In this document: positions 10,282 to 17,892 of the stretch, piece after piece
Position numbering within the stretch: the stretch's first letter is position 1
How the letters are laid out: every line of letters starts with the position of its first letter
Origin: an uncultured Collinsella sp.
Lineage (GTDB): Bacteria > Actinomycetota > Coriobacteriia > Coriobacteriales > Coriobacteriaceae
NCBI GenBank assembly: GCA_958369225.1
Contig: CATXID010000001.1
Span: 124,001 to 188,000, forward strand
Length of the DNA stretch: 64,000 nucleotides
Direction of reading: 5' to 3'
Position numbers and translations under genes: made by a program
The notes under the pieces: model-generated
What the model saw: the letters and a program-made list of their open reading frames with translations, nothing else
What the model was told of the DNA's origin: nothing
Database searches by the model: none

Positions 10282-10318
10282 GCGGCGGGCGGGTTGCGAC
10301 AACCTTCCCGCCGCTTTT
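10282..10318 (+). terminator. Rho-independent terminator after degV
   Basis: GCGGCGGG (10282-10289) pairs with CCCGCCGC (10307-10314), followed by TTTT. Confidence 0.8.
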
Positions 10319-10436
10319 GCATGGGGCCAAATAGGACAATACAATTGACCGCTAAACCGTTTCGCCATCATGCGTATGGGCTAGAATGACTCTGGCATTT
10401 ATGTAGCTAAAACCAATGAGAGGCAAGGTAGCGCGA

Positions 10437-11255
10437 ATGGCTGAAATGACGCTCGAGGGTGTGGACGCTCGTCCCGAGGACTCTGCGTTTGCCCTGGGCC
10501 GCGTGCATTCGATTGAGACGATGGGAACGGTCGATGGACCCGGCATCCGCTTTGTAGTGTTTGTTCAGGGCTGTCCCATGCGCTGTGCGTATTGCCACAA
10601 CCCCGATACCTGGTCGGTTAACGGCGGCACGATGGTGACCGTTGAGCACCTGATGGACGAATTCCAGAGCAACCATGAGTTTTACCGCAGCGGTGGTATT
10701 ACGGTATCCGGCGGCGAGCCGCTCTTGCAGCCTGAGTTTTTGGCTGATCTATTCCTTGCAATGCACAACAACCCCGATGGTCGCGTGCATACCTGCCTTG
10801 ACAGCTGCGGGTATGCGTTTGACCCCAACCACTCTGAGAAGTTCGATGCCGTTCTCAACGAGACCGACATGGTGCTGCTCGACATTAAACACGCCGATCC
10901 CGTCGAGCATAAAAAGCTGACCGGTTGCGATCCCGCACGCATTCTGGCGTTTGGTGATGAGCTCGCGCGTCGCAAGATTAAGGTTGTTATTCGCCATGTG
11001 GTGGTGCCGGGTATCACCGATACGGTGGAGGAGTGCGAGGCGCTCGGTCGCTTGATTGCCCCGTGGCATAACGTGGTCGGCCTGGAGATGCTGCCGTATC
11101 ACACGATGGGCGTCGTCAAGTATGAGCAGCTGGGGATTCCCTATAAGCTCGAGGGCGTTCCCCAGATGGATACCGCGCGCATGCCCGAGCTACGCAACGC
11201 CGTCATGATGGGCATGAAAAAGTGCCGCGCGGAACTCAAAAACGCCATCGGCTAG
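10437..11255 (+). CDS. pflA: Pyruvate formate-lyase activating enzyme (radical SAM)
   Basis: A 272-aa radical SAM enzyme that installs the glycyl radical on pyruvate formate-lyase. The cluster-binding motif is C46-x3-C50-x2-C53 (GCPMRCAYCHNPDTW). GTVDGPGIRFVVFVQGC before it and VSGGEPLLQ after it are standard for this family, as is LLDIKHADPVEHKKLTG. I chose the ATG at 10437 because GAGGCAAGG lies at a proper distance; an ATG at 10416 lacks a ribosome-binding site. The gene is not in an operon with pflB. Its substrate should be the glycine on the small protein at 2949-3200, so it must recognise a separate chain. Confidence 0.94.
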   Translation: MAEMTLEGVDARPEDSAFALGRVHSIETMGTVDGPGIRFVVFVQGCPMRCAYCHNPDTWSVNGGTMVTVEHLMDEFQSNHEFYRSGGITVSGGEPLLQPEFLADLFLAMHNNPDGRVHTCLDSCGYAFDPNHSEKFDAVLNETDMVLLDIKHADPVEHKKLTGCDPARILAFGDELARRKIKVVIRHVVVPGITDTVEECEALGRLIAPWHNVVGLEMLPYHTMGVVKYEQLGIPYKLEGVPQMDTARMPELRNAVMMGMKKCRAELKNAIG

Positions 11256-11257
11256 CA

Positions 11258-11292
11258 GGGCACTCATTGGGGACAGACTTAAATGAGTGCCC
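11258..11292. repeat. REP-like hairpin with GGGGACAG loop
   Basis: GGGCACTCATT (11258-11268) pairs with AATGAGTGCCC (11282-11292). The loop includes GGGGACAG. It starts 2 nt after the pflA stop and shares its loop core with other palindromes in the window. Confidence 0.65.
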
Positions 11293-11327
11293 CTGGGCGC
11301 CAAGTTGATTGCCAAAGAGCCCCGTCA

Positions 11328-11394
11328 AGTTGCGGTGGAATAGTTCTTGTTTTTCGGCTTATGCCGCCCAAACAGGAACTATTCCACCGCAACT
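11328..11394. repeat. REP-like palindrome, GTTGCGGTG family, copy 1
   Basis: agttgcggtggaatagttc (11328-11346) is perfectly complementary to 11376-11394. Similar palindromes lie at 30011 and 37620. No coding sequence is present. Confidence 0.7.
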
Positions 11395-11552
11395 GCGTTT
11401 TGGGCGGAGATGCGCAACAGAATCGTGCCATTTGGATAAATACGCTTGTGGTTTCTTTAAAGACACCTTAAACGCCGCTGAATATCTTTGGAAAGAAATG
11501 CCTGCTCGGTATTATGCTGCTCGTATATGAACGGTAGCAGTCAGGAGACCAC

Positions 11553-12671
11553 GTGCGAAACAACGCATCGCGGGACGAGTATGTGCCGCAGCATAGCAGC
11601 AGATATGAGACGAAGGGCACGCCTTCGCGTGGCCTTGCTGGCGCTCGCATCCGCGTGACGAAGATCGCCGCCATTGGGATGCTGACGTTGGCGGTTATTA
11701 TCCTCGGAATTACCGCCAAAACCTACGCGTCGGAGCGAATGGCACACTCAGATGCGTCAACGGTACAGACGCAAAACAAAAAGGTCTCTGAATCTAAAGC
11801 CACCGCAAGCCAAACCCTGTCGACAGCGAGCCTCAAGACGAGGCTTTTGAAGGCGGACTTTAACGATATTCCCTCAGGCGATACCGTGCAGACCTTCTCA
11901 CTGGTTGATGACCAGATCCCCGCCCTGGAGGATGAGAGCCTCGCCGCGCTCCAAGATGCCCTTGATCAGGCCAAGGAATTGGGCGATGTGGGCGTAGTGT
12001 TCTACGACCTGTCAAGTGGCAAGGGCGTGACGTATAACGCCGATGTCGAGGTTTACGGTGCGAGTAGCTACAAGGCACTCTATGCGTTGTACATCTGCGA
12101 GTCTCTGGTCGAGACAGGGCAAGTGTCGCTCGATGATTCCCTTGGCACCTATGGCGGCTACAACATGGGCTGGCAGACGGTGCGCGACCTGATCGATGCC
12201 GCGGTCGTTAATTCGGACAACGATTCGTTTATCGCGTTGCGTGCGGCGTTTGACCGTGTCGGTTACGAGGATTGGATTGTCGGTCTTGGCGTCGATTACG
12301 ATACCGCACTCGATCCGATGAGTGATTTTCCCACTTATTGTCCGCGTACCTCGGCCAAGTTGTGGTGCGAGATGAGCGAGTATCTGAGCCATGATACCGA
12401 GACGTCGCAATGGCTGTCGGGCCTTCTGGCCTCTACGGCCCGATCGTTTATTCGTGATGGCATTGCGGACGACCAAGCCTTGGTGCGCAATAAGGCAGGC
12501 TGGATTAGCGAGGATGGTTGCTATTCGACATGCGATGCGGGCCTCATCGATGTCGACGGCGACACCTACATTATGAGCATCATGACATCGATGCCGTGGA
12601 GCGATCGCTCGAGCGAGGTTACGGCTGCGATTGCAAAGGCTCTGTTTGATACGCGAGCTGTGCTGGCCTAG
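11553..12671 (+). CDS. Membrane-anchored class A beta-lactamase-like serine hydrolase
   Basis: A 372-aa protein with one N-terminal membrane segment (about residues 36-55) and an extracellular serine-hydrolase domain. The three penicillin-binding-fold motifs are in order: S171-S-Y-K174 (SxxK), S221-D-N223 (SDN) and K314-A-G (KTG-like). This spacing is that of class A beta-lactamases, but such envelope proteins in Gram-positive bacteria often act as carboxypeptidase-like enzymes of unknown substrate. A glutamate equivalent to the Glu166 region is not obvious. The GTG at 11553 follows CAGGAG. Resistance should not be inferred from this alone. Confidence 0.82.
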   Translation: MRNNASRDEYVPQHSSRYETKGTPSRGLAGARIRVTKIAAIGMLTLAVIILGITAKTYASERMAHSDASTVQTQNKKVSESKATASQTLSTASLKTRLLKADFNDIPSGDTVQTFSLVDDQIPALEDESLAALQDALDQAKELGDVGVVFYDLSSGKGVTYNADVEVYGASSYKALYALYICESLVETGQVSLDDSLGTYGGYNMGWQTVRDLIDAAVVNSDNDSFIALRAAFDRVGYEDWIVGLGVDYDTALDPMSDFPTYCPRTSAKLWCEMSEYLSHDTETSQWLSGLLASTARSFIRDGIADDQALVRNKAGWISEDGCYSTCDAGLIDVDGDTYIMSIMTSMPWSDRSSEVTAAIAKALFDTRAVLA

Positions 12672-12749
12672 CGTGTTCGTTTGACGAGGTCAAACAAAAT
12701 GCTGGTACCATACCGTGGTTGAGAATTTCGTATAGGTTTGGGGAATGGC

Positions 12750-13490
12750 ATGGCTACCATCGCGATTATCGGTGCACTCGAAAAAGAGATCATGCAGATT
12801 AAGGAAGAGCTGAGCGACGTTTGCGAGGCACAGGAGGCAGGCTTGACCGTTGTGAGCGGTGAGTTCGACGGCCTGACGCTTGTCGCCACAACGGCGGGCA
12901 TGGGCACGGTGAACGCCGCTGCTGCGACGCAGCACCTCATTAGCAAGTATGCTCCACAGGCAGTTGTGCTTTCGGGTATCGCAGGTGGCCTGAATCCCAA
13001 GCTCCATATTGACGATATCGTCATTGGCAAGTGCCTGCGCTATCTGGATACCGATACCGCGCTTATCGCCGAGTCTGCACCGGGGCTCGAGGAGTTTGGC
13101 TCGACGTCTGCGCTGGTCGATATCGCTGCCGATGTACTTGCTGAGCATGGGTTTGTTGATGCTTCGACAAATGCGGCCGCCTCGAACGAGGGAGCCAAAC
13201 AATTCCTGGTCGGCACGATTGCCACGGGCAACCGCTTTGTGACGGGCGCCGCCATGCGCAACGACGCCATCGAGGCGACGCACGCCGATTGTGTCGGCAT
13301 GGAGGGCGCGGCAATTGCTCATGTCGCAACTAAAAATGGTGTCGATTGCCTGGTGCTGCGCGCTATCAGCGATAATTGTGACGAGGCGTACGATGCGATT
13401 TGCGACCGCGAGTTCGACCTGTTCGAGTATGCCCGTACCGCGAGTGGCATTACGCTCGATATCGTCCGCCGTATCGCTGCTATCTACTAG
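12750..13490 (+). CDS. mtnN: 5'-methylthioadenosine/S-adenosylhomocysteine nucleosidase
   Basis: A 246-aa nucleosidase of the PNP/UDP family that cleaves adenine from methylthioadenosine and S-adenosylhomocysteine. It begins MATIAIIGALEKEIMQIKEEL. It carries the family sequences GMGTVNAAAATQHLI, VVLSGIAGGLNP, GTIATGNRFV and the substrate-binding VGMEGAAIAHVATKNGV. The catalytic Asp is probably in LRAISDNCDEAY. The ATG at 12750 follows GGGG; a TTG at 12738 is a weaker choice. It lies 38 nt before engB. Confidence 0.92.
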   Translation: MATIAIIGALEKEIMQIKEELSDVCEAQEAGLTVVSGEFDGLTLVATTAGMGTVNAAAATQHLISKYAPQAVVLSGIAGGLNPKLHIDDIVIGKCLRYLDTDTALIAESAPGLEEFGSTSALVDIAADVLAEHGFVDASTNAAASNEGAKQFLVGTIATGNRFVTGAAMRNDAIEATHADCVGMEGAAIAHVATKNGVDCLVLRAISDNCDEAYDAICDREFDLFEYARTASGITLDIVRRIAAIY

Positions 13491-13528
13491 CGCGCTCTTT
13501 TGTAAGAACCTACGACCAAGGAGTGTCC

Positions 13529-14119
13529 ATGGCCGATTCCATTAACTACCAGCTTGCCAAGTTCGTCGCCAGCTATGGCAAAGTTTCGCAGATTCCCGAG
13601 TCCACCTGCCCCGAGGTGAGCTTCGTCGGCCGCTCCAACGTGGGCAAGTCGTCGATTATGAACAAGCTTTTTGGCCGCAAGAACCTGGTCAAGGTTTCGA
13701 GTACGCCGGGTAAGACGAGCAATATCAATTTCTTCGAGGCCGACGACGTGCACTTTGTGGACCTGCCGGGTTACGGTTTCGCCCGTCGCTCCAAAGCTGA
13801 GCGCGATCGCTGGGCCGAGCTCATTGGCGATTTCTTCGACTCGGAGCGCAGCTTTAACCTGGTTGTGTCGCTGGTGGACATTCGCCATGATCCCAGTAAG
13901 CTCGACCATGACATGATCGACTACCTGCAGGGCAACGAGTTCAACTTTATCGTCTGCCTCACCAAAGCCGACAAGCTCAGCCGCACGCAGCAGGCCCGCC
14001 AGGCAGCAGCCATCAAAAAGCAACTCAACGTCCCGGCCGAGAACGTAATCATCACAAGCTCCCAGACCGGTACCGGCATCGACGAACTCAAAAAGCGCAT
14101 TGCCGAGGCCTGCCTCTAG
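13529..14119 (+). CDS. engB: Ribosome biogenesis GTPase EngB/YsxC
   Basis: A 196-aa TrmE-Era-EngA-type small GTPase needed for late assembly of the large ribosomal subunit. The G motifs are all visible: GRSNVGKSS (G1), STPGKTSNINFF (G2), DLPGYGFA (G3) and TKAD (G4), with TSSQTGTGIDEL near the end as G5. The length matches the family. The ATG at 13529 has AAGGAG upstream. The following double palindrome with a T6 run may also terminate this transcript. Confidence 0.96.
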   Translation: MADSINYQLAKFVASYGKVSQIPESTCPEVSFVGRSNVGKSSIMNKLFGRKNLVKVSSTPGKTSNINFFEADDVHFVDLPGYGFARRSKAERDRWAELIGDFFDSERSFNLVVSLVDIRHDPSKLDHDMIDYLQGNEFNFIVCLTKADKLSRTQQARQAAAIKKQLNVPAENVIITSSQTGTGIDELKKRIAEACL

Positions 14120-14155
14120 TAAGGGCTCTTGTCAGGCAATAGTTTGCATCTATCT

Positions 14156-14207
14156 ATATCACCTCAGTGATAGTTATTGGTAAACTATCACTGAGGTGAT
14201 ATTTTTT
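14156..14207. promoter_or_regulatory. Twin palindromic operators before the DUF3990/XRE pair
   Basis: Two sites, TATCACctcaGTGATA (14157-14172) and TATCACtgagGTGATA (14186-14201), are each palindromic and are mirror images of each other. Together they make a perfect 20-bp stem (14156-14175 with 14183-14202) with a 7-nt loop, followed by TTTTTT. This suits autoregulation by the XRE protein. The T-run means it may also serve as terminator for engB. Confidence 0.8.
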
Positions 14208-14218
14208 AGGAGGTCGAT

Positions 14219-14866
14219 ATGGAGCTTTGGCACGGGTCGGACGTTGTTGTCGATCATCCATCGTTGGATAAATGCAGGCAATTCAATGACTATGGGCGCG
14301 GGTTTTATTGCACACCGCATGAGGAAATGGCAATGGAGTGGGCATGCCGGACCGAGTCCGATGGTATCGCAAATCGATATGAGCTCGATATGGATGGTCT
14401 CGCGGTCTTGGATTTGGAGTCCGGGGAGTTTTCAATTCTCAATTGGCTTGCGATTCTGGCCAACAATAGGGAGTTCAATGTTTCGACACCGCTAGCGCGC
14501 GAAGGGCTTCGCTATCTGCTGGACAACTGCCTGATTGACATTTCTCCTTATGACGTTATTCGAGGCTATCGCGCCGACGATTCCTACTTTTCGTTTGCAA
14601 GACAGTTCGTTAACGGCATGATCTCGCTCAGGCAACTGCAACTCATTATGCGTTTGGGCGATTTGGGCATCCAGTATGCTCTTATGAGTGAGCGTGCGTT
14701 TTCGGCGATCAGGTTCCGCGATTGGAAACAGGCCTCGGGAGCCGAGTTTTATCCCAAACGATTTGAGCGAGAACAGAACGCTCGACGTAAGTACCTGGAT
14801 ACGGTAAATGGATTTGACTCTGATGGTTTCTACATTAGGGATTTGATGGCAGGGAGGGTTGATTAA
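14219..14866 (+). CDS. DUF3990-like protein, probable ADP-ribosyltransferase-type toxin
   Basis: A 215-aa protein that starts MELWHGSDVVVDHPSLDKCR and continues QFNDYGRGFYCTPHEEMAMEWACR. This pattern (hydrophobic-HGS, then D-x-G-x-GFY-x-T) is typical of DUF3990, a family related to ADP-ribosyltransferases. The rest is helical and unrecognised. The ribosome-binding site AGGAGG is 5 nt before the ATG. The stop codon abuts the start of the XRE gene, so the two are translated together. The patch has lower GC than its surroundings, in keeping with horizontal transfer. The toxin role is inferred from family and arrangement. Confidence 0.7.
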   Translation: MELWHGSDVVVDHPSLDKCRQFNDYGRGFYCTPHEEMAMEWACRTESDGIANRYELDMDGLAVLDLESGEFSILNWLAILANNREFNVSTPLAREGLRYLLDNCLIDISPYDVIRGYRADDSYFSFARQFVNGMISLRQLQLIMRLGDLGIQYALMSERAFSAIRFRDWKQASGAEFYPKRFEREQNARRKYLDTVNGFDSDGFYIRDLMAGRVD

Positions 14867-15565
14867 ATGATCCAAGAGTTAACGGGTTGTGGGCCGAGTA
14901 GGACATACCCCGTCTACTACCTCGAGGATGCAATGAACAACCTCGGCGACTGCTTTGACTATGCCGTTAACGATTATGGAGCAGAAGGATCGGAAGTTGC
15001 TGAACTCTTTTGCCTGAGCGGCGTAGCTCGCGAGTTCGAACGCGGCAACGCATGGGTAGTGTCGGGAAAATCGGGCGTTGAGCTGTTCGCGCTTATCGCC
15101 GAAAGGTCGGGCTATCAAAAAGGGCCTATACCGGACTGCACCTATCGATTTGAGAAGACGCCGGAATATTGGGCGGGCTGGATGCTGGCATACCTGCAGT
15201 GGCGCCTAGGAGAGTCTTTCGAAGATCTGCTGCATGTCGTTCCGTTTGACGCACTGCGCAACCTGTACTACCCCTGGCATGAAGCCTCAGAGGAACGTGT
15301 GGCGAGTCTTGTTTGTGATATAGCGAAGAAAACACCTCGTCAAACCAAGCTGGCACTAGCAAGAAAGAGACTTAAGAAAACCCAACAAGACTTGGCATAC
15401 GAATCGGGCGTATCACTCCGCTCAATCCAAATGTACGAACAGCGCCAGCGAAACATCAACGAAGCCTCGGTAGCAATCGTAAGAGCTATAGCAAAAGCCC
15501 TCCACTGCAACATCGAAGACCTCCTAGAACCAGTCTTCGAATACAAGGAAACCAGCGCAGCCTAA
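14867..15565 (+). CDS. XRE-type helix-turn-helix protein, probable antitoxin/autorepressor
   Basis: A 232-aa two-part protein. Residues 1 to about 150 form an unrecognised alpha-rich domain that might bind the partner. Residues about 165-222 form a Cro/CI-type helix-turn-helix (LARKRLKKTQQDLAYESGVSLRSIQMYEQRQRNINEASVAIVRAIAKALHCNIEDLLEP). It directly follows the DUF3990 gene with no gap. The likely role is neutralising that protein and binding the TATCAC-N4-GTGATA sites at 14156. Toxin-first order is less common than antitoxin-first. Function is inferred. Confidence 0.7.
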   Translation: MIQELTGCGPSRTYPVYYLEDAMNNLGDCFDYAVNDYGAEGSEVAELFCLSGVAREFERGNAWVVSGKSGVELFALIAERSGYQKGPIPDCTYRFEKTPEYWAGWMLAYLQWRLGESFEDLLHVVPFDALRNLYYPWHEASEERVASLVCDIAKKTPRQTKLALARKRLKKTQQDLAYESGVSLRSIQMYEQRQRNINEASVAIVRAIAKALHCNIEDLLEPVFEYKETSAA

Positions 15566-15713
15566 CCTAATATATTGCCAAGGTTTGTATCTAGTAAGCG
15601 CTCCTTACCAGCAAGAGTCCCTACCAATAGAAAGCGGCTTAAAGGGCCGAAATCGTATGAATGGCATTGCGACTTCCAAATGGGTGACTGCTGCTTGAAA
15701 AGCTATAGAAATA

Positions 15714-15733
15714 GGGGCCGATTTAACGGCCCC
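15714..15733. terminator. Hairpin GGGGCCG/CGGCCCC between convergent genes
   Basis: A 7-bp GC-rich stem with a 6-nt loop, placed between the XRE gene and the oppositely oriented 34-aa gene. It can serve both directions, although no T-run follows. Confidence 0.55.
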
Positions 15734-15767
15734 AAGCATCGCATAAATGGCATATACGTTTTATCAA

Positions 15768-15872
15768 CTATTTCTTGTTTTTAACCCATTTGCAGATACG
15801 CCAAATAAGCACTCCGATGAGAATCCAAACGAGAGCGATCATAATGTCTGAGCGTGCAGGAATTGGGATCAT
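15768..15872 (-). CDS. 34-aa single-span membrane protein
   Basis: A short gene reading MIPIPARSDIMIALVWILIG and then VLIWRICKWVKNKK. A single hydrophobic segment (about residues 11-25) is followed by a lysine-rich, positively charged tail, giving a typical small membrane-protein topology. GAGGAA lies 6 nt before the ATG. It starts 25 nt after the stop of the frameshifted gene upstream on the same strand, so the two probably share a transcript. No family is recognised. Its length and residues resemble small toxic or regulatory membrane peptides, but no function can be assigned. Confidence 0.6.
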   Translation of the reverse strand: MIPIPARSDIMIALVWILIGVLIWRICKWVKNKK

Positions 15873-15896
15873 TGAACTTCCTCAATTGATGTGAGT

Positions 15897-16411
15897 CTAG
15901 TTTGCATAGGTGTGGAGCGTGCTGCCTTCCATGGTCGCTTGCAACACGGCGACGCTGGACGCAACCCCCATCGATTCATAATTGAGTCGATATGTCGCCT
16001 GCTTAGAGTTCCATTTAAAGGACTCGTTTGTTACCGTGCAACCGAAAGTCGAATAGTTTTGTCCCCAAGCGCTGGTAATGAGCGAGTTCGCTATCTTGAT
16101 CTTGAATTCGCGATAAATAAAAGGACTGTTGTAATAGATAGTCCAAGTTCCAGATGCATTGTTGTAGTAACTGTCCCATATCAGGCTGGGCTCATTAGTT
16201 TTTTAATTCCTATTACTGCAACGGTCCCATCCTTAAGCTTGATTTGATGAGACTGCTCGGGACCTTTCGTTAAATCAAAATCTTGGGTTGCGCCAGAAAT
16301 TGCGACAGCATCGCTTTCTGCAGCATAAGCAGTCGAAGGGCTAAACGAGAAACATATCGGTAATATCAAAAGTATCGAGAGGAAAAACGAAGCTTTGAGT
16401 GCGCGTAACAC
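15897..16411 (-). pseudogene. Secreted DUF5626-like protein gene with a -1 frameshift in an A6 run
   Basis: From a GTG at 16411 (preceded by GGAGGTGG) the frame gives a clear signal peptide, LKASFFLSILLILPICFSFS, ending around AYA-AES. It continues to a TGA at 16181. If one A is added to the A6 run (T6 at 16199-16204 on the plus strand), the frame stays open for another 95 codons to a TAG at 15897, giving 171 aa. The downstream part reads EPSLIWDSYYNNASGTWTIY and later FKIKIANSLITSAWGQ, and looks fully protein-like. The whole resembles the secreted DUF5626 family from memory. It could be a decayed gene, a phase-variable gene or a sequencing error. Confidence 0.75.
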
Positions 16412-16668
16412 TTTGACCACCTCCATACTGCGATGCCTAGTTAAATAGTAGCATAGACAAACAGTTTATTATGTAACCTAAAAAGCCCCTATCTGCCCGG
16501 CGCCCCTTCAAAGCGTGGGTCCCTGTAGACATCCTCAGCAAGGTAAACGTAGGGATGGTCGGGGTGTTCCCCTCAAAATTATTCCGCAGCGCGAAGGCCT
16601 CTCGTCTGTGGCTCCGTTGGAGCACAAGATTAAATCAGCGAATGCGATTATCCTGTCGAGGCTGCGCA
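16412..16668. other. Non-coding stretch with a possible decayed nested-stem element
   Basis: No credible gene. On the minus strand CTGCGGAATAATTTT (near 16574-16588) matches the 3' internal-loop strand of the nested-stem family. A weak partner (tgtcgaggctg, near 16654-16664) may be the remains of the other strand. The stems no longer pair well. Confidence 0.35.
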
Positions 16669-16785
16669 GGTCCCCTTGGGGCTTCCCCTGAAAACAATCC
16701 GCAGATCGAATTGCCCCGTCGCGCGAAGCGCACGACGGGGCAATTCATGATCGAGGACGTTTTCAGGGGAAGCCCCAAGGGGACC
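16669..16785 (-). repeat. Nested-stem 3'-UTR element, copy 2
   Basis: Perfect 27-bp outer stem (16669-16695 with 16759-16785) and 14-bp inner stem (16708-16721 with 16733-16746). Read on the minus strand the loop strands are GTCCTCGATCATG and CGATCTGCGGATT. It begins 23 nt after the thrB stop, in thrB orientation. Confidence 0.9.
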
Positions 16786-16808
16786 GGTGAGAGCAATGAG
16801 GCAGGGCG

Positions 16809-17690
16809 CTACAGGTACTCGATTTGAGCGCCCTCGGTGTCGCACGTCAGAATATGCGTGTCACACTTGGGGAACTGCTCACGCAGCTTGACCTGCAGGA
16901 ACTTTGCCACGATGGTGTCGTCAGTCACGGCCATGAGGGTCGAGCCCGAACCACTGATCCAGATGGTCTTGGCGCCTCCGTTAAGGCAGGTGTCGCGCAC
17001 AGCGTTGTAGTCGGGGATGAGGCGGCGACGATAGGGCTCCTGAATGCGGTCGTCATTGGCGGCGGCAATCAGGTCCAGGTCGCCGGTCTCCAGGCCGCGC
17101 GTCATGCCGGCAATGCGGCCCATCTGCCACACGGCGGTGGAGAGCGGAATCTCCTGCGGCACGACCTTGCGCGCCTCGCTCGTGTGCACCTCGTAGGGCG
17201 GGATCACGGTAATAAAACGCAGTTTATCGCTCACCTCGTAGCGCAGGCACTGGGGCAGCGAGTCGGTCGGCGTAAAGGAGCAGACGGCGCCGCCCAGGAT
17301 AGCGGGGGCGACGTTATCGGGATGCCCTTCGACCTCGGTGGCAATGCGGACGAGCTCGGCGCGGTCGACGGTGTGGCCCGTCAGCGCGGCGGCAGCCATG
17401 ATGCCGGCGACGACGCAGGTGGAGCTGGAACCCAGGCCACGGGCGACGGGCACGTCGGTCTGAATGTCGATAGCGACGGGGAAGGCCGGCTCGCCCCAGG
17501 CGGCCAGAGCATCGACAAAGCTCACATAGACTAGGTTATTCTCGTTTTGGAACTCCTCGGGGCAGCCCGTGATGGTGAGCTTGTCGGCGCGCTCGAAGGT
17601 GAAGTGCGAGTAGAGGCTGACGGCCATGCCGAGGGTGTCGTAGCCGATGCCTAGGTTGGCGCTGGTTGCTGGGACGGTGATTTTGATCAT
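16809..17690 (-). CDS. thrB: Homoserine kinase
   Basis: A 293-aa GHMP-family kinase that phosphorylates homoserine in threonine synthesis. It begins MIKITVPATSANLGIGYDTLGMAVSL. The GHMP ATP-binding loop is VARGLGSSSTCVVAGIMAA, and ISGSGSTLMAVTDD near the end is the third GHMP motif. Upstream in-frame sequence belongs to a palindrome and is not coding. The ATG at 17690 has AGGAGG in front. It follows thrC on the same strand but is separated from it by a terminator and a large palindrome, so it may have its own promoter. Confidence 0.95.
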   Translation of the reverse strand: MIKITVPATSANLGIGYDTLGMAVSLYSHFTFERADKLTITGCPEEFQNENNLVYVSFVDALAAWGEPAFPVAIDIQTDVPVARGLGSSSTCVVAGIMAAAALTGHTVDRAELVRIATEVEGHPDNVAPAILGGAVCSFTPTDSLPQCLRYEVSDKLRFITVIPPYEVHTSEARKVVPQEIPLSTAVWQMGRIAGMTRGLETGDLDLIAAANDDRIQEPYRRRLIPDYNAVRDTCLNGGAKTIWISGSGSTLMAVTDDTIVAKFLQVKLREQFPKCDTHILTCDTEGAQIEYL

Positions 17691-17704
17691 GTGGGTCCTC
17701 CTGG

Positions 17705-17816
17705 GCGGGTCTGGCCGTTTAGTTCGCTGCTCGGGCAGTCCTGGCTTGCTCGGAAAGCACATTAAGTGCTTTCCGGCTCGTGCGGAACTCGCGACGAACT
17801 AAACGGCCAGACCCGC
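17705..17816. repeat. Large nested palindrome between thrC and thrB
   Basis: Perfect 22-bp outer stem (17705-17726 with 17795-17816) and 10-bp inner stem (17751-17760 with 17766-17775). The internal loops (17727-17750 and 17776-17794) do not match the GTCCTCG/CTGCGGA consensus of the four 3'-UTR elements, apart from TGCGGA. It lies immediately upstream of thrB. Confidence 0.85.
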
Positions 17817-17847
17817 TCGCATGCTCGTCATCATCCCGAAAGCTAAA

Positions 17848-17880
17848 TAAAAAAGAAGGCGCGCCGGCTTTCGCCGGCGC
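17848..17880 (-). terminator. Rho-independent terminator after thrC
   Basis: On the minus strand GCGCCGGC-gaaa-GCCGGCGC (17861-17880) is followed by a C/T-rich run with six Ts (17849-17854 region). Confidence 0.85.
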
Positions 17881-17892
17881 TTAATAAGGGGT

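Noticed and set aside
15575..15784. 69-codon plus-strand frame after the XRE gene
   Set aside because: Spans a terminator hairpin and runs over the real 34-aa gene on the other strand; no start signal.
16181..16220. Programmed -1 ribosomal frameshift in the DUF5626-like gene
   Set aside because: The zero-frame codons are ATT AAA AAA CTA, so the P-site tRNA would re-pair with TAA; the classic slippery register is absent. An indel in the A-run is more likely.
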